Below the pieces are notes generated by a model. It did no database searches and was not told the origin of the DNA. It saw nothing but the letters and a program-made list of their open reading frames with translations. Below, one piece after another: positions 1 through 8,596 of a stretch of 64,000 nucleotides of DNA. The translations under genes and the position numbers were made by a program. Numbering within the stretch: position 1 is the stretch's first letter; each line of letters starts with the position of its first letter. This DNA is from Amycolatopsis alkalitolerans (GTDB lineage Bacteria > Actinomycetota > Actinomycetes > Mycobacteriales > Pseudonocardiaceae): the NCBI RefSeq assembly GCF_006152065.1, contig NZ_VDFW01000031.1:1-64000 (forward strand), read 5' to 3'.

Positions 1-116
1 AACCGCCCAGCCACCACCACCATCGACATCCAGCCGATCTTGACAACACCGCCGCCGACCTAACTGAACGGCTTTGGCCCTAGGCCCGCCCGCGGCAGGC
101 GGAAAACCTGGGCCCC

Positions 117-1101
117 GTGCAGACGCCCGACGTGACCGAATCCCTGCTCGACGGGGTGCTCGAAGAGATCCGCGACCTGCGGGACGTGCTGGCCGGCGCC
201 GAGGCGGTGTGGGCCGAGCGCATCGGCCAGGTCGACCGGCAGCACCGCGTCAGCGCGATCAACCTCGCGCACTACTGGGCCGTGCGGCAGTACGATCTGC
301 GCAGCCTCCAGGCACGCCTCGCCGCGCTCGGCCTGTCGTCACTGGGCCGGAGCGAGGCACACGTACAGCCGAGCCTGGAAGCGATCGAAGCGGCCGCCAC
401 CGCCCTGGCGCGGCGGCCCGCGGCGCACGGCGCGTTCCCGCCCGCCGAGGCGGCGACCGATCCCGGTCTCGTGCGGTCGCTGGTCGCGCACGGGATGGAT
501 CTCGCGCGAATCAACTGCGCGCACGACGATCCGGGCGTATGGGGCCGGATGGTCGACCACGTCCGGCACGCGAGCGGATCAGCGGCATCGTGGTCGACGC
601 CGGTGAGGACCGCGTCGCGATGCGGATCGCTGCGGCGAAGCCCGGTGGCAGCAAGCTGCGTGCGGGCAGGGGCATCAACCTGCCGGACGCCGCGATCCCC
701 GGGCGCGCGCTCACCGAGGACCGCGAGCACCTCGAGCTCGTGCACGAACACGCCGACCTCGTCGAACTGTCGTTCGTCCGCGGGCCGGAGGACGTCGACG
801 ACCTGCACGGCGCACTGGCCGGACGGGGCGACAGCCGGCTCGGCGTGATCGTGAAAATCGAGACGGCGCGGGCCTTCGAGCGGCTGGCCGAACTGCAGGA
901 GGAGATCCTGTGGCTCGCCGGAGCGGCGCACCTGCCGGTCATCTGGGCTACTCAGGTGCGAGCCGAGTGCGTAATGCTCAACAAGGGCCCGCACATCCTC
1001 GACGCACTCACGACGCTCGACAGCATCCTTCGCCGCATGGCCGCGCACCAGTACAAGAGAACGCGCTCATGCGGCCGCTACGATCGTGGCGAGCACGCTA
1101 G
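117..1101 (+). pseudogene. Frameshifted pyruvate-kinase-like pseudogene
   Basis: The reading is spread over three frames. The first (from 117) has an N-terminal helical region and the motif GLSSLGRSEAHVQ followed by an RINCAHDDP segment. Near 575 it shifts to the frame giving GIVVDAGEDRV, the NLPD and ELSFVR segments, KIETARAFE, EEILWL, PVIWATQV and RAECVMLNKGPHI. Near 1055 it shifts again to end in LMRPLRSWRAR. These are the landmarks of actinobacterial pyruvate-kinase-like proteins, but material is missing between MVDHVRHA and GIVVDAG, between KIETARAFE and the EEILWL helix, and between IWATQV and RAECVML, so active-site segments are lost. Its TAG overlaps the opposing AIPR gene's stop in a shared CTAG. 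Family assignment is from recalled motifs; the broken frame is seen directly. Confidence 0.75.
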
Positions 1102-2825
1102 CTTTGCCCGGCTAGCACTTCCGTGCGGAACCGGTCTGCGAAGCGCTGCGTGCGGACCATCTCCCCACGCGGAACGTTGTCCGGCTCGGCTTCCATCGCG
1201 CGCTCGAGCGGCACCAGCAGCTGCGAAAAGAGCTTCTCCGAAGCGTTGGCGTCCCAGATGACCGCCAACATTCCATCGCAGTCCCGTTCGGCGGTTTTCG
1301 GGTTGTGGGAGACCTGGCCCGGACCTAGCAGCTGCAGCTTGGCTGCAGCCAGCAGGTGATATCGCGCCGGGCTGTAGATCTTGTCGATCCGGCGGTTCCG
1401 GATCAGCCATTCCAGCCGGTACCAGGTAGCAGCAGCGGTGTAGTAGAACGCAGGCTGCTGTCCCTGAGTGAACAACTCATGCCCGCGGGCATCGAGAAGA
1501 GACTTGTAGTGGCCGACTCTTGCCGGTTCGTCGAGGAACATCGCCAGGTATGCCCGGGTCAGCTGCGCCCTCCCGATCACCCGGGTCTTCTCGACGTCCT
1601 TGCGGTCGCTGTACTGCTTCGACCGGCGTTCGTAGTAGAGGCGATACGGCCTTTCCCTGCCGTGGAAGAAGTAGTCCTCCAGCAGGCGGTGGAACTCCTC
1701 CCGCGCGGAGAGATCCTCTTCCGTAATCACTGTCTGGCGGTTGGTCGCCGAGACGATACCGCTTATCACGTCCTCGTCCAGCGTGTGCACGATCCGGACC
1801 GTGACGTGTACCGCGCCCGTGAGGCACGACCGTTCGTCGAACAGCACGTGGCAGGTCTGGCAGCCGTTGACGATCTGAAAGTCCTTGAGATGAACGTCGT
1901 CGCCGACCACCCTCAGCTCGCGGGTGACGACAGTGATGCCGTTGTTGAACACCGCGAAACGCTCTCGCGCGACCGGATCGCGAAGGGTCTCCCGGATCTC
2001 CGCGTTGACACCGGTGTATCCCTGGAAGTCGCGCACGTTCTCGTGAAAGAGCGTCTTACGCAACCGCCCGGTGCCGTCGGTCAGCACGTACCGGACCAGA
2101 TCCGCTGCCGGCAGCAACCCGTGCAGCGCCTGCTCGACCTCGGGCACCTTCGGCATGAAGACCTTCTTCGGCATGGCAAAGACAGCCGTCGCCTTTGTGG
2201 TCGCACGCCGGTAAAGCGTCCGCAGATCCTGTTGCCTCACGCAGGTGAACTCGACCGCCTCGAACCGGCCGAGCCCGGCCAGCAGGTCCTGTGCGGTTTG
2301 GGCCTTCTGCACCACCATTTCGGCAAGCTGGGTGCCTGTCGTGACATACCGGATGAAGAGCCGGGGCAGGTCGCCGGACAACTTGCCGATATTCTCGTAC
2401 ACGATGGCCAGGCATTCCCGGAGATTCTGCACGTCCGGGGAGGCTGCGTAGGGCAGCTCGCCCAGACCCGCAACGTGTGCCAGGTTCTCCGCGAGGTCAG
2501 AGACGACCTTCGTCTCGAATCTCGGGCTGGTCTTCGCCTGCACCACCACGATGTCCACATCGATCTTCCGTGCTGCTTCGACGACCGCTCGCACGTCCGC
2601 CGCATCACGCAACAGTTCGCCGTTGACGACCACGCCGAAGGCGTCGATTCCGAGATCGTTACCACCTCCCATGCGGAACGTGTCCGGGTTGAACTCGTCA
2701 TCGAAGAACGAACTGAGCGAGCAGTAGGCAGCGAACGCTTCGAACGCTTCGCTTTCGGCAAGCTCGCCGAGACCGTGCACTTCCTGGAACTCCCGCACGA
2801 GGCCCTTGATGACGACATCCACCAC
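1098..2825 (-). CDS. AIPR-family (abortive infection phage resistance) protein
   Basis: About 575 aa. The N-terminus carries GGNDLGIDAF (D57, D61) followed by VVVQAK (Q96-x-K98), the arrangement of a PD-(D/E)xK nuclease core as in AIPR/Mrr-like proteins. The middle has the AIPR landmarks FNNGITVV, FQIVNGCQT and SATNRQT. I chose the GTG at 2825 because GGGAAAGG lies just upstream and the preceding gene's TAA ends at 2828. The longer frame to 2915 would overlap that gene by about 90 bp. It is the last gene of a three-gene minus-strand operon and probably the effector nuclease of a phage-defence system. The family's role in abortive infection is known; the role here is inferred from context. Which nucleic acid it cuts cannot be told from sequence. 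Confidence 0.85.
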   Translation of the reverse strand: MVDVVIKGLVREFQEVHGLGELAESEAFEAFAAYCSLSSFFDDEFNPDTFRMGGGNDLGIDAFGVVVNGELLRDAADVRAVVEAARKIDVDIVVVQAKTSPRFETKVVSDLAENLAHVAGLGELPYAASPDVQNLRECLAIVYENIGKLSGDLPRLFIRYVTTGTQLAEMVVQKAQTAQDLLAGLGRFEAVEFTCVRQQDLRTLYRRATTKATAVFAMPKKVFMPKVPEVEQALHGLLPAADLVRYVLTDGTGRLRKTLFHENVRDFQGYTGVNAEIRETLRDPVARERFAVFNNGITVVTRELRVVGDDVHLKDFQIVNGCQTCHVLFDERSCLTGAVHVTVRIVHTLDEDVISGIVSATNRQTVITEEDLSAREEFHRLLEDYFFHGRERPYRLYYERRSKQYSDRKDVEKTRVIGRAQLTRAYLAMFLDEPARVGHYKSLLDARGHELFTQGQQPAFYYTAAATWYRLEWLIRNRRIDKIYSPARYHLLAAAKLQLLGPGQVSHNPKTAERDCDGMLAVIWDANASEKLFSQLLVPLERAMEAEPDNVPRGEMVRTQRFADRFRTEVLAGQS

Positions 2826-2827
2826 GA

Positions 2828-5800
2828 TTACCTTTCCCAGCGAGCAGTGCCGGCTGTGGCGCGTGCGAGGACCTCTTCCGCGGTCAGTGCACTGGCGGGA
2901 TGGTGGCTCAGGCACATCGGAGTAGCGATCTTGCGGAACCGGGTGCCTTCGGTGACGTTGTAAAACTCACCCGCGTTGAGTCGGGAGATGTCGAGCACCG
3001 CGCTCCCACGAGCCGCCGCCATCTCCTTGGCCACGGCGACCTGTGCCGGACTGTTGATGAATCCGAAGTACTGGGTGGCCGCGTTGCCAACGATGCGGTT
3101 GTGAATGCCCTTCGGCGCCTGGGTTGCGAATACCAGGCCCAGACCGTACTTCCGCGCTTGTGACGCGAGTGCGAGCGTGCTTACAGTGCACGCGGTCATG
3201 GCGCCGGACGGCGCCATCGTCTGTGCCTCGTCCATCACGAACAGCCCGCCCAGCGGCCGGTCTCCAGCGGGATGGCGTTTGATCCAGGCGAACAGAGCCA
3301 TCTGAAGCTGGTTCACGAAACTCTGCCGTTGCTGGTCGGTCGGCAGGCCGATCAGGCTGATCACCGATATCCGGGCGCGTTTGCCTGGCCCCGGCGTCAA
3401 CAGAACACCGGGATCCAACGGCGTTCCGCTGCCGCCGAACAGGGGGTCGTTGATCATCGCTGCGGTCAACGTCTGGGACATCTCGTGTGCCATCGATCGA
3501 GCCTTGGCGAGCGTGCCGGCGTTCTCCGGGAGGTCAGCCAACAGCTCGAGAAACCCTCGCAACCCACGACCGCCTTGCTGGGCGTAGGCAGCTAACGCCT
3601 CTCGCAGGACTGCTTGCGACTGCTCGGCCTTCGCAGTCGTTCCGTACGCTCGGGCACGTGGCGCGAGTGTGGCCACCGCTGTGTCCAGGGCCTGCCCGAA
3701 CTCGTCACTGTCGCCCGCCAGCGCCGCTAGATCTGGCAGAGGTTGGAAGCTCAGCGGACGGCCTGTTTCGCGGCGTGGGGTCCAGACCACGACATCGGTG
3801 TCGGCGAGGTAGTCCGCCGCCTTGACCGCATCACCGACCTCCCAAGCTGCCGGAGGTTCGGGCCAGGGGTCACCAAGGCGAGCCAAGTCGTTGTTGGGAT
3901 CCAGGACGATCGACGAAACGCCTTGCAGCGCGCACTCTTCGACGAGCCGGCGGATGAGAACAGTCTTGCCTGAACCGGAACCGGCGAAGATCACGGTGTG
4001 CTTGCGCAGTGAGAGCAAAGGCAAGCGGACGGAGTGCCCGTCATCCGCCCCTGTGCCCAGGGGTATCGCATCGTCCCTCGCCGGTGCGAGAGCTTCGGAA
4101 TCGTCGGCAACGTCGGGGTCGTCGTCGGGCCAGCTGAACTGCTCGGGTCCTGGTGCCGGCGGCGGCTCTGGGGCCTGCGTGACCGGTCCCGGGTCACCGA
4201 AAACAGTGCGGAACAAGGCGGTCCTGCTGGCCGGCCGCCTGCCCTGCAGCCAACGCTCGAGCTCCGGCTGCGGATCCGCCCACAGCTCGGCAAGCGCGGC
4301 GAACACCTTGAGGTCGCCCAACTCCACCTCGTCGATCACCACACCGCCCGCCGCTTTGAACTCGCTCAGCAGCTGGGCTGTGGCCGGCGTGGTGGTCGAC
4401 CACGTCCCGGTGCGCAGGAGGTAAGCGTTGCGCTTCGGCGCTTCCGGGTCGAGTCCGGCACTGACGTGCAGGCGTTGGATCCTGTTCTGCACTGCCCGGT
4501 GGTGCGGCGAGGCGATGGCCCGAAAAGCCCAGTGCACTTGGTCCGCGCTGTCGCCATCGAGTATCCGCCGCATCCGGGCATGCAGCGAAGGGTTTGCTCC
4601 CGATCTCGGATCCAGCGAGATGTGGTCTCGATCGAATCCGCGCTCGATCGCCACAGCGTGGAGGCCGGCTTCGAGCAGTTCCGGCATGAAGAGGTCTTCC
4701 GTTGCCTTGTCGACGGCTGGCCGCGGATCCGCCCTGTCGAGCAGTTTCTCGAATTCCGCGTCGAGGCTGGAAACGTCGACGACGTCCGGTTCCCGCCGGT
4801 GCGCCTTCACCACCTCAGTGTTGAGCTCTCCGAGCTCGCTGACCTGGTCCTCGTCCAAGCAGGCCCGAACGTGCTGATCGATGCGGATGAAGAGCTGACG
4901 CGCGGTGAAATGCACCGCCGCATCAAGTGCATCCGGCCGCACCGGCCATGTCGGGTACGGTGGCTCGAAGCCGAGCCTGTCGAACCGCGTCTTGAACCGC
5001 TTTGTCACCAGCGCCCGCCCCACCTCAGCCGAAGGGATGGCGCCGAGCCGCACCTCGTCGCGGAATCTATCCCGCACAGCACGCACACTGCAGACGCTTT
5101 CCCAGCTGTGCGGCTGGCAGGCAACCACCGTCAACGTACGACTCATTGTGTCGCGCAGGTCCATCAGACCGATGCCGACCAACTCCAGCAGCCGCTCGTC
5201 GGCGAGGTCGACGGGCCCGCCGGTAGCCGCTCCGGACTGCGCGATCAGCGTATCGATCTGGTCAACGGCCAGCATCGTCGGTCCAGCCAGCGCGAGCAGG
5301 CGTGAAACCTCCTGGGCGACCTGCTGGGCCGGCTTGGGATCGGGGTGGATGCCCCAAGCGATCCGCTCCCCCGGCCATCCTTCACTCGCCGACGTCAGGT
5401 ACGACTCGCCGACCTCTTGCGCGGCCGGATCCGACGAACCCAGCAGCACCAGTGCGCGCGCAGTATGGCGACATTCGAGCCCCCACCATACGGCCTTCCG
5501 CAAGGTAGCCGTCATTCGATCGAGGAGAACTGTGGTCGGTGCGGCCTTTCCTGTCATGACTGCATAGACGTCTGGCGACACGCCAAGCACGCTGCCGAGA
5601 CGCTGTAACAGCTCCGCAAGCTGCGAGTCTACCGACGAGCTTTGGCGGGAAAGCCCGATACGGATGGCGTGCACGACGTTCTGCCAGAAGTCCTTACCGT
5701 GCAGGAGGCTGACGAGGAAGAAGAAGCCTCCCTGATCCTGGACGACGGTGCGCGCAGTGCACACGAGGTGCGTCTTCCCGGCACCCTGCTGCCCGGTGAT

Positions 5801-5983
5801 CGCGACGCCGAGCGGGCTGGAGCCCGCGCTTGTTGCCGCGTCGTCAAAAGCATCCAGGACTACCTGGAGTTCGGTGGCGTTCAGCCCTTCGACATGTGCC
5901 GTGGGTGGTTGCCAGACATCCTCCTGCGTCGGCGCCCAGTCGAAACGCAGGCTGCGCAATGCACGGCGTTCCCGCTCGTCCAT
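2828..5983 (-). CDS. Large dual P-loop ATPase, HerA/FtsK-like C-terminal half
   Basis: 1051 aa with two nucleotide-binding modules. The first has Walker A GQQGAGKT (64-71) and a Walker B-like MLAVDQID (237-244), like AAA/STAND-type ATPases. A Pro/Asp-rich linker (about 600-650) follows. The second has Walker A GSGSGKT (668-674), VLDPNNDLARLG after it, Walker B FVMDEAQTM (D918, E919) and a conserved FATQAPKGI, the pattern of HerA/DUF87 DNA-translocating ATPases. No transmembrane segment is seen. It is 10 bp downstream of the winged-helix gene and leads directly into the AIPR nuclease. HerA ATPases commonly partner with effector nucleases in immunity (Sir2-HerA, DUF4297-HerA), so a motor or sensor role is likely. 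The fused N-terminal module is unusual. Confidence 0.85.
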   Translation of the reverse strand: MDERERRALRSLRFDWAPTQEDVWQPPTAHVEGLNATELQVVLDAFDDAATSAGSSPLGVAITGQQGAGKTHLVCTARTVVQDQGGFFFLVSLLHGKDFWQNVVHAIRIGLSRQSSSVDSQLAELLQRLGSVLGVSPDVYAVMTGKAAPTTVLLDRMTATLRKAVWWGLECRHTARALVLLGSSDPAAQEVGESYLTSASEGWPGERIAWGIHPDPKPAQQVAQEVSRLLALAGPTMLAVDQIDTLIAQSGAATGGPVDLADERLLELVGIGLMDLRDTMSRTLTVVACQPHSWESVCSVRAVRDRFRDEVRLGAIPSAEVGRALVTKRFKTRFDRLGFEPPYPTWPVRPDALDAAVHFTARQLFIRIDQHVRACLDEDQVSELGELNTEVVKAHRREPDVVDVSSLDAEFEKLLDRADPRPAVDKATEDLFMPELLEAGLHAVAIERGFDRDHISLDPRSGANPSLHARMRRILDGDSADQVHWAFRAIASPHHRAVQNRIQRLHVSAGLDPEAPKRNAYLLRTGTWSTTTPATAQLLSEFKAAGGVVIDEVELGDLKVFAALAELWADPQPELERWLQGRRPASRTALFRTVFGDPGPVTQAPEPPPAPGPEQFSWPDDDPDVADDSEALAPARDDAIPLGTGADDGHSVRLPLLSLRKHTVIFAGSGSGKTVLIRRLVEECALQGVSSIVLDPNNDLARLGDPWPEPPAAWEVGDAVKAADYLADTDVVVWTPRRETGRPLSFQPLPDLAALAGDSDEFGQALDTAVATLAPRARAYGTTAKAEQSQAVLREALAAYAQQGGRGLRGFLELLADLPENAGTLAKARSMAHEMSQTLTAAMINDPLFGGSGTPLDPGVLLTPGPGKRARISVISLIGLPTDQQRQSFVNQLQMALFAWIKRHPAGDRPLGGLFVMDEAQTMAPSGAMTACTVSTLALASQARKYGLGLVFATQAPKGIHNRIVGNAATQYFGFINSPAQVAVAKEMAAARGSAVLDISRLNAGEFYNVTEGTRFRKIATPMCLSHHPASALTAEEVLARATAGTARWER

Positions 5984-5993
5984 TCCGATGACC

Positions 5994-6614
5994 TCACGCC
6001 GTCTGGATGGACAGCAGGTGTTTGTCCTCGCCCCCGACGTGAATCGCCGCTTTCCGGTCGGCGGAGGTCAGGGCCTTCCGGTTGGCTTCAGGAATCAGGT
6101 AGACATGCGGCAGCAGATCGAGCTGGAGCATGGCCTCGTCGAACTGCTGTCTGGAGACTTGCGGGAGTGCATCGCGTAGCCTGGCGAGCCCCACCCATGC
6201 GCCCGGGCGGGGCGCCAGCGTACGGTAAGCGTCCCGCAGCTGATCACCGATCTCCGGTTTGCGTGGCGGCAGGAAGAAGTCCGCCATCGTCAGCCCGGCA
6301 GCTTTCAGGTGCTGATCGATGCAGTGCAGCGATCCATACAACAGCCGGTAACCTTTTTGCGCTCCCGCAGGTACTCCGGCTGCGAGCTCCTCCCGGCAAC
6401 GCACCCAACCTTGCTCGGTCAACTCGTAGACGTAGGCGTTCCCTGTCGCTACGGCCGCACTGACAAACCCCTCCGCGACAAGGTTCTCGCGAACCTTCCG
6501 GGTGATCGTGAATCCGAACCGCGCACGGATGTCGGCGTTGGTAGCCTCCGCCACCAGCATCATCAGGGCCAATAGGCCCGACTTCTCCGGAATGCCGAGC
6601 TGACTGTCCCCCAT
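5994..6614 (-). CDS. Winged-helix protein of the defence operon
   Basis: 206 aa, first gene of the operon. The N-terminal ~75 residues read as a winged helix (SGLLALMMLVAEATNADIRARFGF, then a wing ending in YVYELTEQGW), comparable to the PadR/MarR-like fold. The C-terminal ~120 residues are helical, with FFLPPRKPEI and a second possible helix-turn-helix (SRQQFDEAMLQLDLLPHVYL), and match no family I recognise. GGAGA lies 8 bp before the ATG. Two DNA-binding-like modules could make it an operon repressor or a DNA-recognition subunit of the complex. Position upstream of the ATPase and nuclease favours a dedicated partner. Function is inferred. Confidence 0.7.
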   Translation of the reverse strand: MGDSQLGIPEKSGLLALMMLVAEATNADIRARFGFTITRKVRENLVAEGFVSAAVATGNAYVYELTEQGWVRCREELAAGVPAGAQKGYRLLYGSLHCIDQHLKAAGLTMADFFLPPRKPEIGDQLRDAYRTLAPRPGAWVGLARLRDALPQVSRQQFDEAMLQLDLLPHVYLIPEANRKALTSADRKAAIHVGGEDKHLLSIQTA

Positions 6615-6631
6615 ATGGCGGTCTCCAGAAC

Positions 6632-6778
6632 ATGGCCGAGTACACGAACCGATCGAGCGATGATGGTACCGGTGCCGCCGGAGCCCGAGTGCGATTTTCG
6701 CTCAACCGGACCAACGCGACCGTCAAGTCCCGTGAACGACGAGCTTGGCTGCACGAAATGAACCAACTCAACCTGTAG
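6632..6778 (+). CDS. Possible 48-aa small ORF divergent from defence operon
   Basis: An ATG-initiated frame of 48 codons (MAEYTNRSSDD... ending HEMNQLNL), rich in Arg and Asn, begins 17 bp from the start of the winged-helix gene and runs the other way. I see no clear Shine-Dalgarno sequence. After its TAG the same frame stays open with acidic residues (WNDDDVDEHGEFGHAYLDRYW) to beyond 6850, so this may instead be a decayed gene. The remainder of 6615-6935 holds the LexA-type promoter of the HNH gene and nothing else I recognise. Confidence 0.2.
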   Translation: MAEYTNRSSDDGTGAAGARVRFSLNRTNATVKSRERRAWLHEMNQLNL

Positions 6779-6899
6779 CTCCGCAGATGCAGCCCGATCC
6801 AGTGGAACGACGACGACGTGGACGAGCATGGCGAGTTCGGTCACGCGTATCTCGACCGCTACTGGACGGACCCAGCGCTTCACCATGACACAAAGGTGT

Positions 6900-6924
6900 T
6901 AAAACGTGTGTTCGATACTATGCT
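6900..6924 (+). promoter_or_regulatory. LexA (SOS) box and -10 of the HNH gene
   Basis: TAAAACGTGTGTTCGA at 6900-6915 matches the actinobacterial LexA consensus TCGAAC-N4-GTTCGA at 10 of 12 fixed positions, with a perfect right half. TACTATGCT directly downstream (6916-6924) supplies a plausible -10. The start codon is at 6936, giving a very short leader. DUF222-HNH genes in other actinobacteria are often SOS-regulated, which fits. Seen by eye. Confidence 0.6.
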
Positions 6925-6935
6925 AGGCTGTTTTC

Positions 6936-8144
6936 ATGACCAGCAGCTTCCCCTCACTCAGCGACACGGAGCTGCTGGATGCATTGCGGGAGAAGGAGAT
7001 TGAGCGCCGCCGCGCTTACTGTGACGAGCTGCGCCTGATCGCGGAGATCGACGCTCGCGGGGGCGATATCGGTGTGGGTGCATTGTTGCGGGACATGTTC
7101 AACCTCGGCCCGCTCGACGCGCGCCGGATGGTCGCCCACGCGCGGGCGTTGACCGCATCGATGTCTCCCTCAGGCGCGCGCCTCGCACCCCCCTTGCCGG
7201 TGGTCGCCGGTGCCCTGGCTGACGGGGTGATCGGCCCCGAACACGTCGAGGTCATCCGGAAAGTCGTTGAGAAACTCCCGGTATCGGCCTCGGTTGAGGC
7301 CCGGGTGACGGCGGAGAAGATCCTCTGCGAGGCCGCCATCTCCAGCGAGCCTTGTATGGTGAAACGGCTCGGTTCGGAGATCCTCCACCGCCTCGATCCA
7401 GACGGGGACGAGCCCCGGGACAAAGACCTGGAACGTCCCCGAAACCAGCTCGACGTCCGCGAAACCTCTCGCGGTGTCTCGGGCTCGTTCGATCTGGACA
7501 CCGAAGCGGGTGCACTGCTGACCAACCTGCTGTCCCCGCTGACCGAACCCGCCGCGACCCCGGACGGCCCCGACCCCCGCAGCGCCAGCGAACGACGTGG
7601 GGACGCGTTCGTCGAGATCCTGCACCTGGCCGCCGGGAGCCCGGATGGCCCCAGCGAAGCCGGAGAACCGGTCACGTTGATGGTCAGCGTGACACTCGAC
7701 GACCTCAAGGCCGGTGTCGGACACGGGTTGCTCGATGGCTACTGGAACGTCTCGGTCGCCCAGATCCGGCGCATGGCCTGCAACGCCAGGATCGTCCCCG
7801 TCGTCCTCGGTGCCCAGGGCGAAACCCTGGATGTCGGGCGCGCCACCCGGATCGTGCCCCGCAGCATCCGCCGCGCCCTGACCCGCCGGGACGAAGGCTG
7901 CACCTTCCCCGGCTGCGGCACGAAAGCCAAACAGACCGACGCCCACCACATCCTCGAATGGTCCCGAGGAGGCACCACCGCCCTGTCCAACCTCACCCTC
8001 CTCTGCCGCCGACACCACCGCACCATCCACCACACCGACTGGCAGATCCGCATGATCCACGGCAAACCCTGGTTCACCCCACCCTCCTATGTAGACCCCG
8101 AACGCGCACCACGCCACAACACCCTCCACGCCATGCGCACCTAG
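6936..8144 (+). CDS. DUF222/HNH endonuclease (13E12 repeat family)
   Basis: 402 aa. The N-terminal DUF222 region (about 15-290) is helical and includes the GxLLRDMFNLGPLDARRMV helix typical of the family. The C-terminal HNH domain has CTFPGC, DAHHILEWSRGG, LSNLTLLCRRHHRTIH, containing the Cys pairs and the catalytic HH of the zinc-stabilised HNH nuclease. Families of this type occur in many copies in mycobacteria and relatives; biological roles are mostly unknown, with some induced by DNA damage. The upstream LexA-type box supports SOS control. It is transcribed away from the adjacent AIPR operon and appears intact. Confidence 0.9.
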   Translation: MTSSFPSLSDTELLDALREKEIERRRAYCDELRLIAEIDARGGDIGVGALLRDMFNLGPLDARRMVAHARALTASMSPSGARLAPPLPVVAGALADGVIGPEHVEVIRKVVEKLPVSASVEARVTAEKILCEAAISSEPCMVKRLGSEILHRLDPDGDEPRDKDLERPRNQLDVRETSRGVSGSFDLDTEAGALLTNLLSPLTEPAATPDGPDPRSASERRGDAFVEILHLAAGSPDGPSEAGEPVTLMVSVTLDDLKAGVGHGLLDGYWNVSVAQIRRMACNARIVPVVLGAQGETLDVGRATRIVPRSIRRALTRRDEGCTFPGCGTKAKQTDAHHILEWSRGGTTALSNLTLLCRRHHRTIHHTDWQIRMIHGKPWFTPPSYVDPERAPRHNTLHAMRT

Positions 8145-8186
8145 ATGTGATGTCCGGGGACGTTGGAACCGCGTGATGGTGGCTGG

Positions 8187-8458
8187 CTACCGCGCCTGAC
8201 GGTTCGCCTGCCACCGGTGGTGCTGGATGCTGTCGACGATCTGCCCGGGCAGGTCCATCTGGCACGCGGACTTCAGCGCGAACAACGCGGTACGCGCCTT
8301 GGCCACCCCGATCCGGCTGATCATGGGCATCTCACCATCGGCCCGCCGCAGGGCGATCACCTCTCCCGCGACGTCGAGCACGGCCACCGCCAGCGGAGGG
8401 AAACCTCGCTCCGCGCCACCAGCCGGCGCACCGCACGGTCGGTCGCGTCCTGGTCCCG
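8187..8458 (-). pseudogene. Truncated, frameshifted HbpS/GlcG-family fragment
   Basis: One frame gives DATDRAVRRLVARSE; near 8400 the reading moves to a second frame giving RGFPPLAVAVLDVAGEV, ALRRADGEMPM, KARTALFAL and IVDSIQH, then a stop. This is the N-terminal and central part of an HbpS/GlcG haem-degrading-domain protein (about 140 aa normally). The usual Gly-rich C-terminal half is absent. A start codon in the right place is not seen. The break in frame plus truncation indicate a relic; family assignment is by recalled motifs. Confidence 0.5.
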
Positions 8459-8596
8459 GGGTGGAGCCGAAGCGCCATCCCAGCGGTCCACTATGGATAT
8501 GCGCGACAAACCGCGCGAAACGTCGCCCCGGGCTCGACAGCCGCCGCCCGGGCTGGAGACAATCGAGGATCCACAGTGTGCCCGGGAGGAACCGCG

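Noticed and set aside
1-63. Short frame ending TAA at 61-63 that could be the end of a plus-strand gene from the left
   Set aside because: Only about 20 codons are visible (TIDIQPILTTPPPT) with no family motif; not enough to call.
74-1261. 395-codon frame taken as one intact gene
   Set aside because: Only its middle third matches the pyruvate-kinase-like protein. The N- and C-terminal parts of that protein lie in other frames, so the frame is part of a pseudogene.
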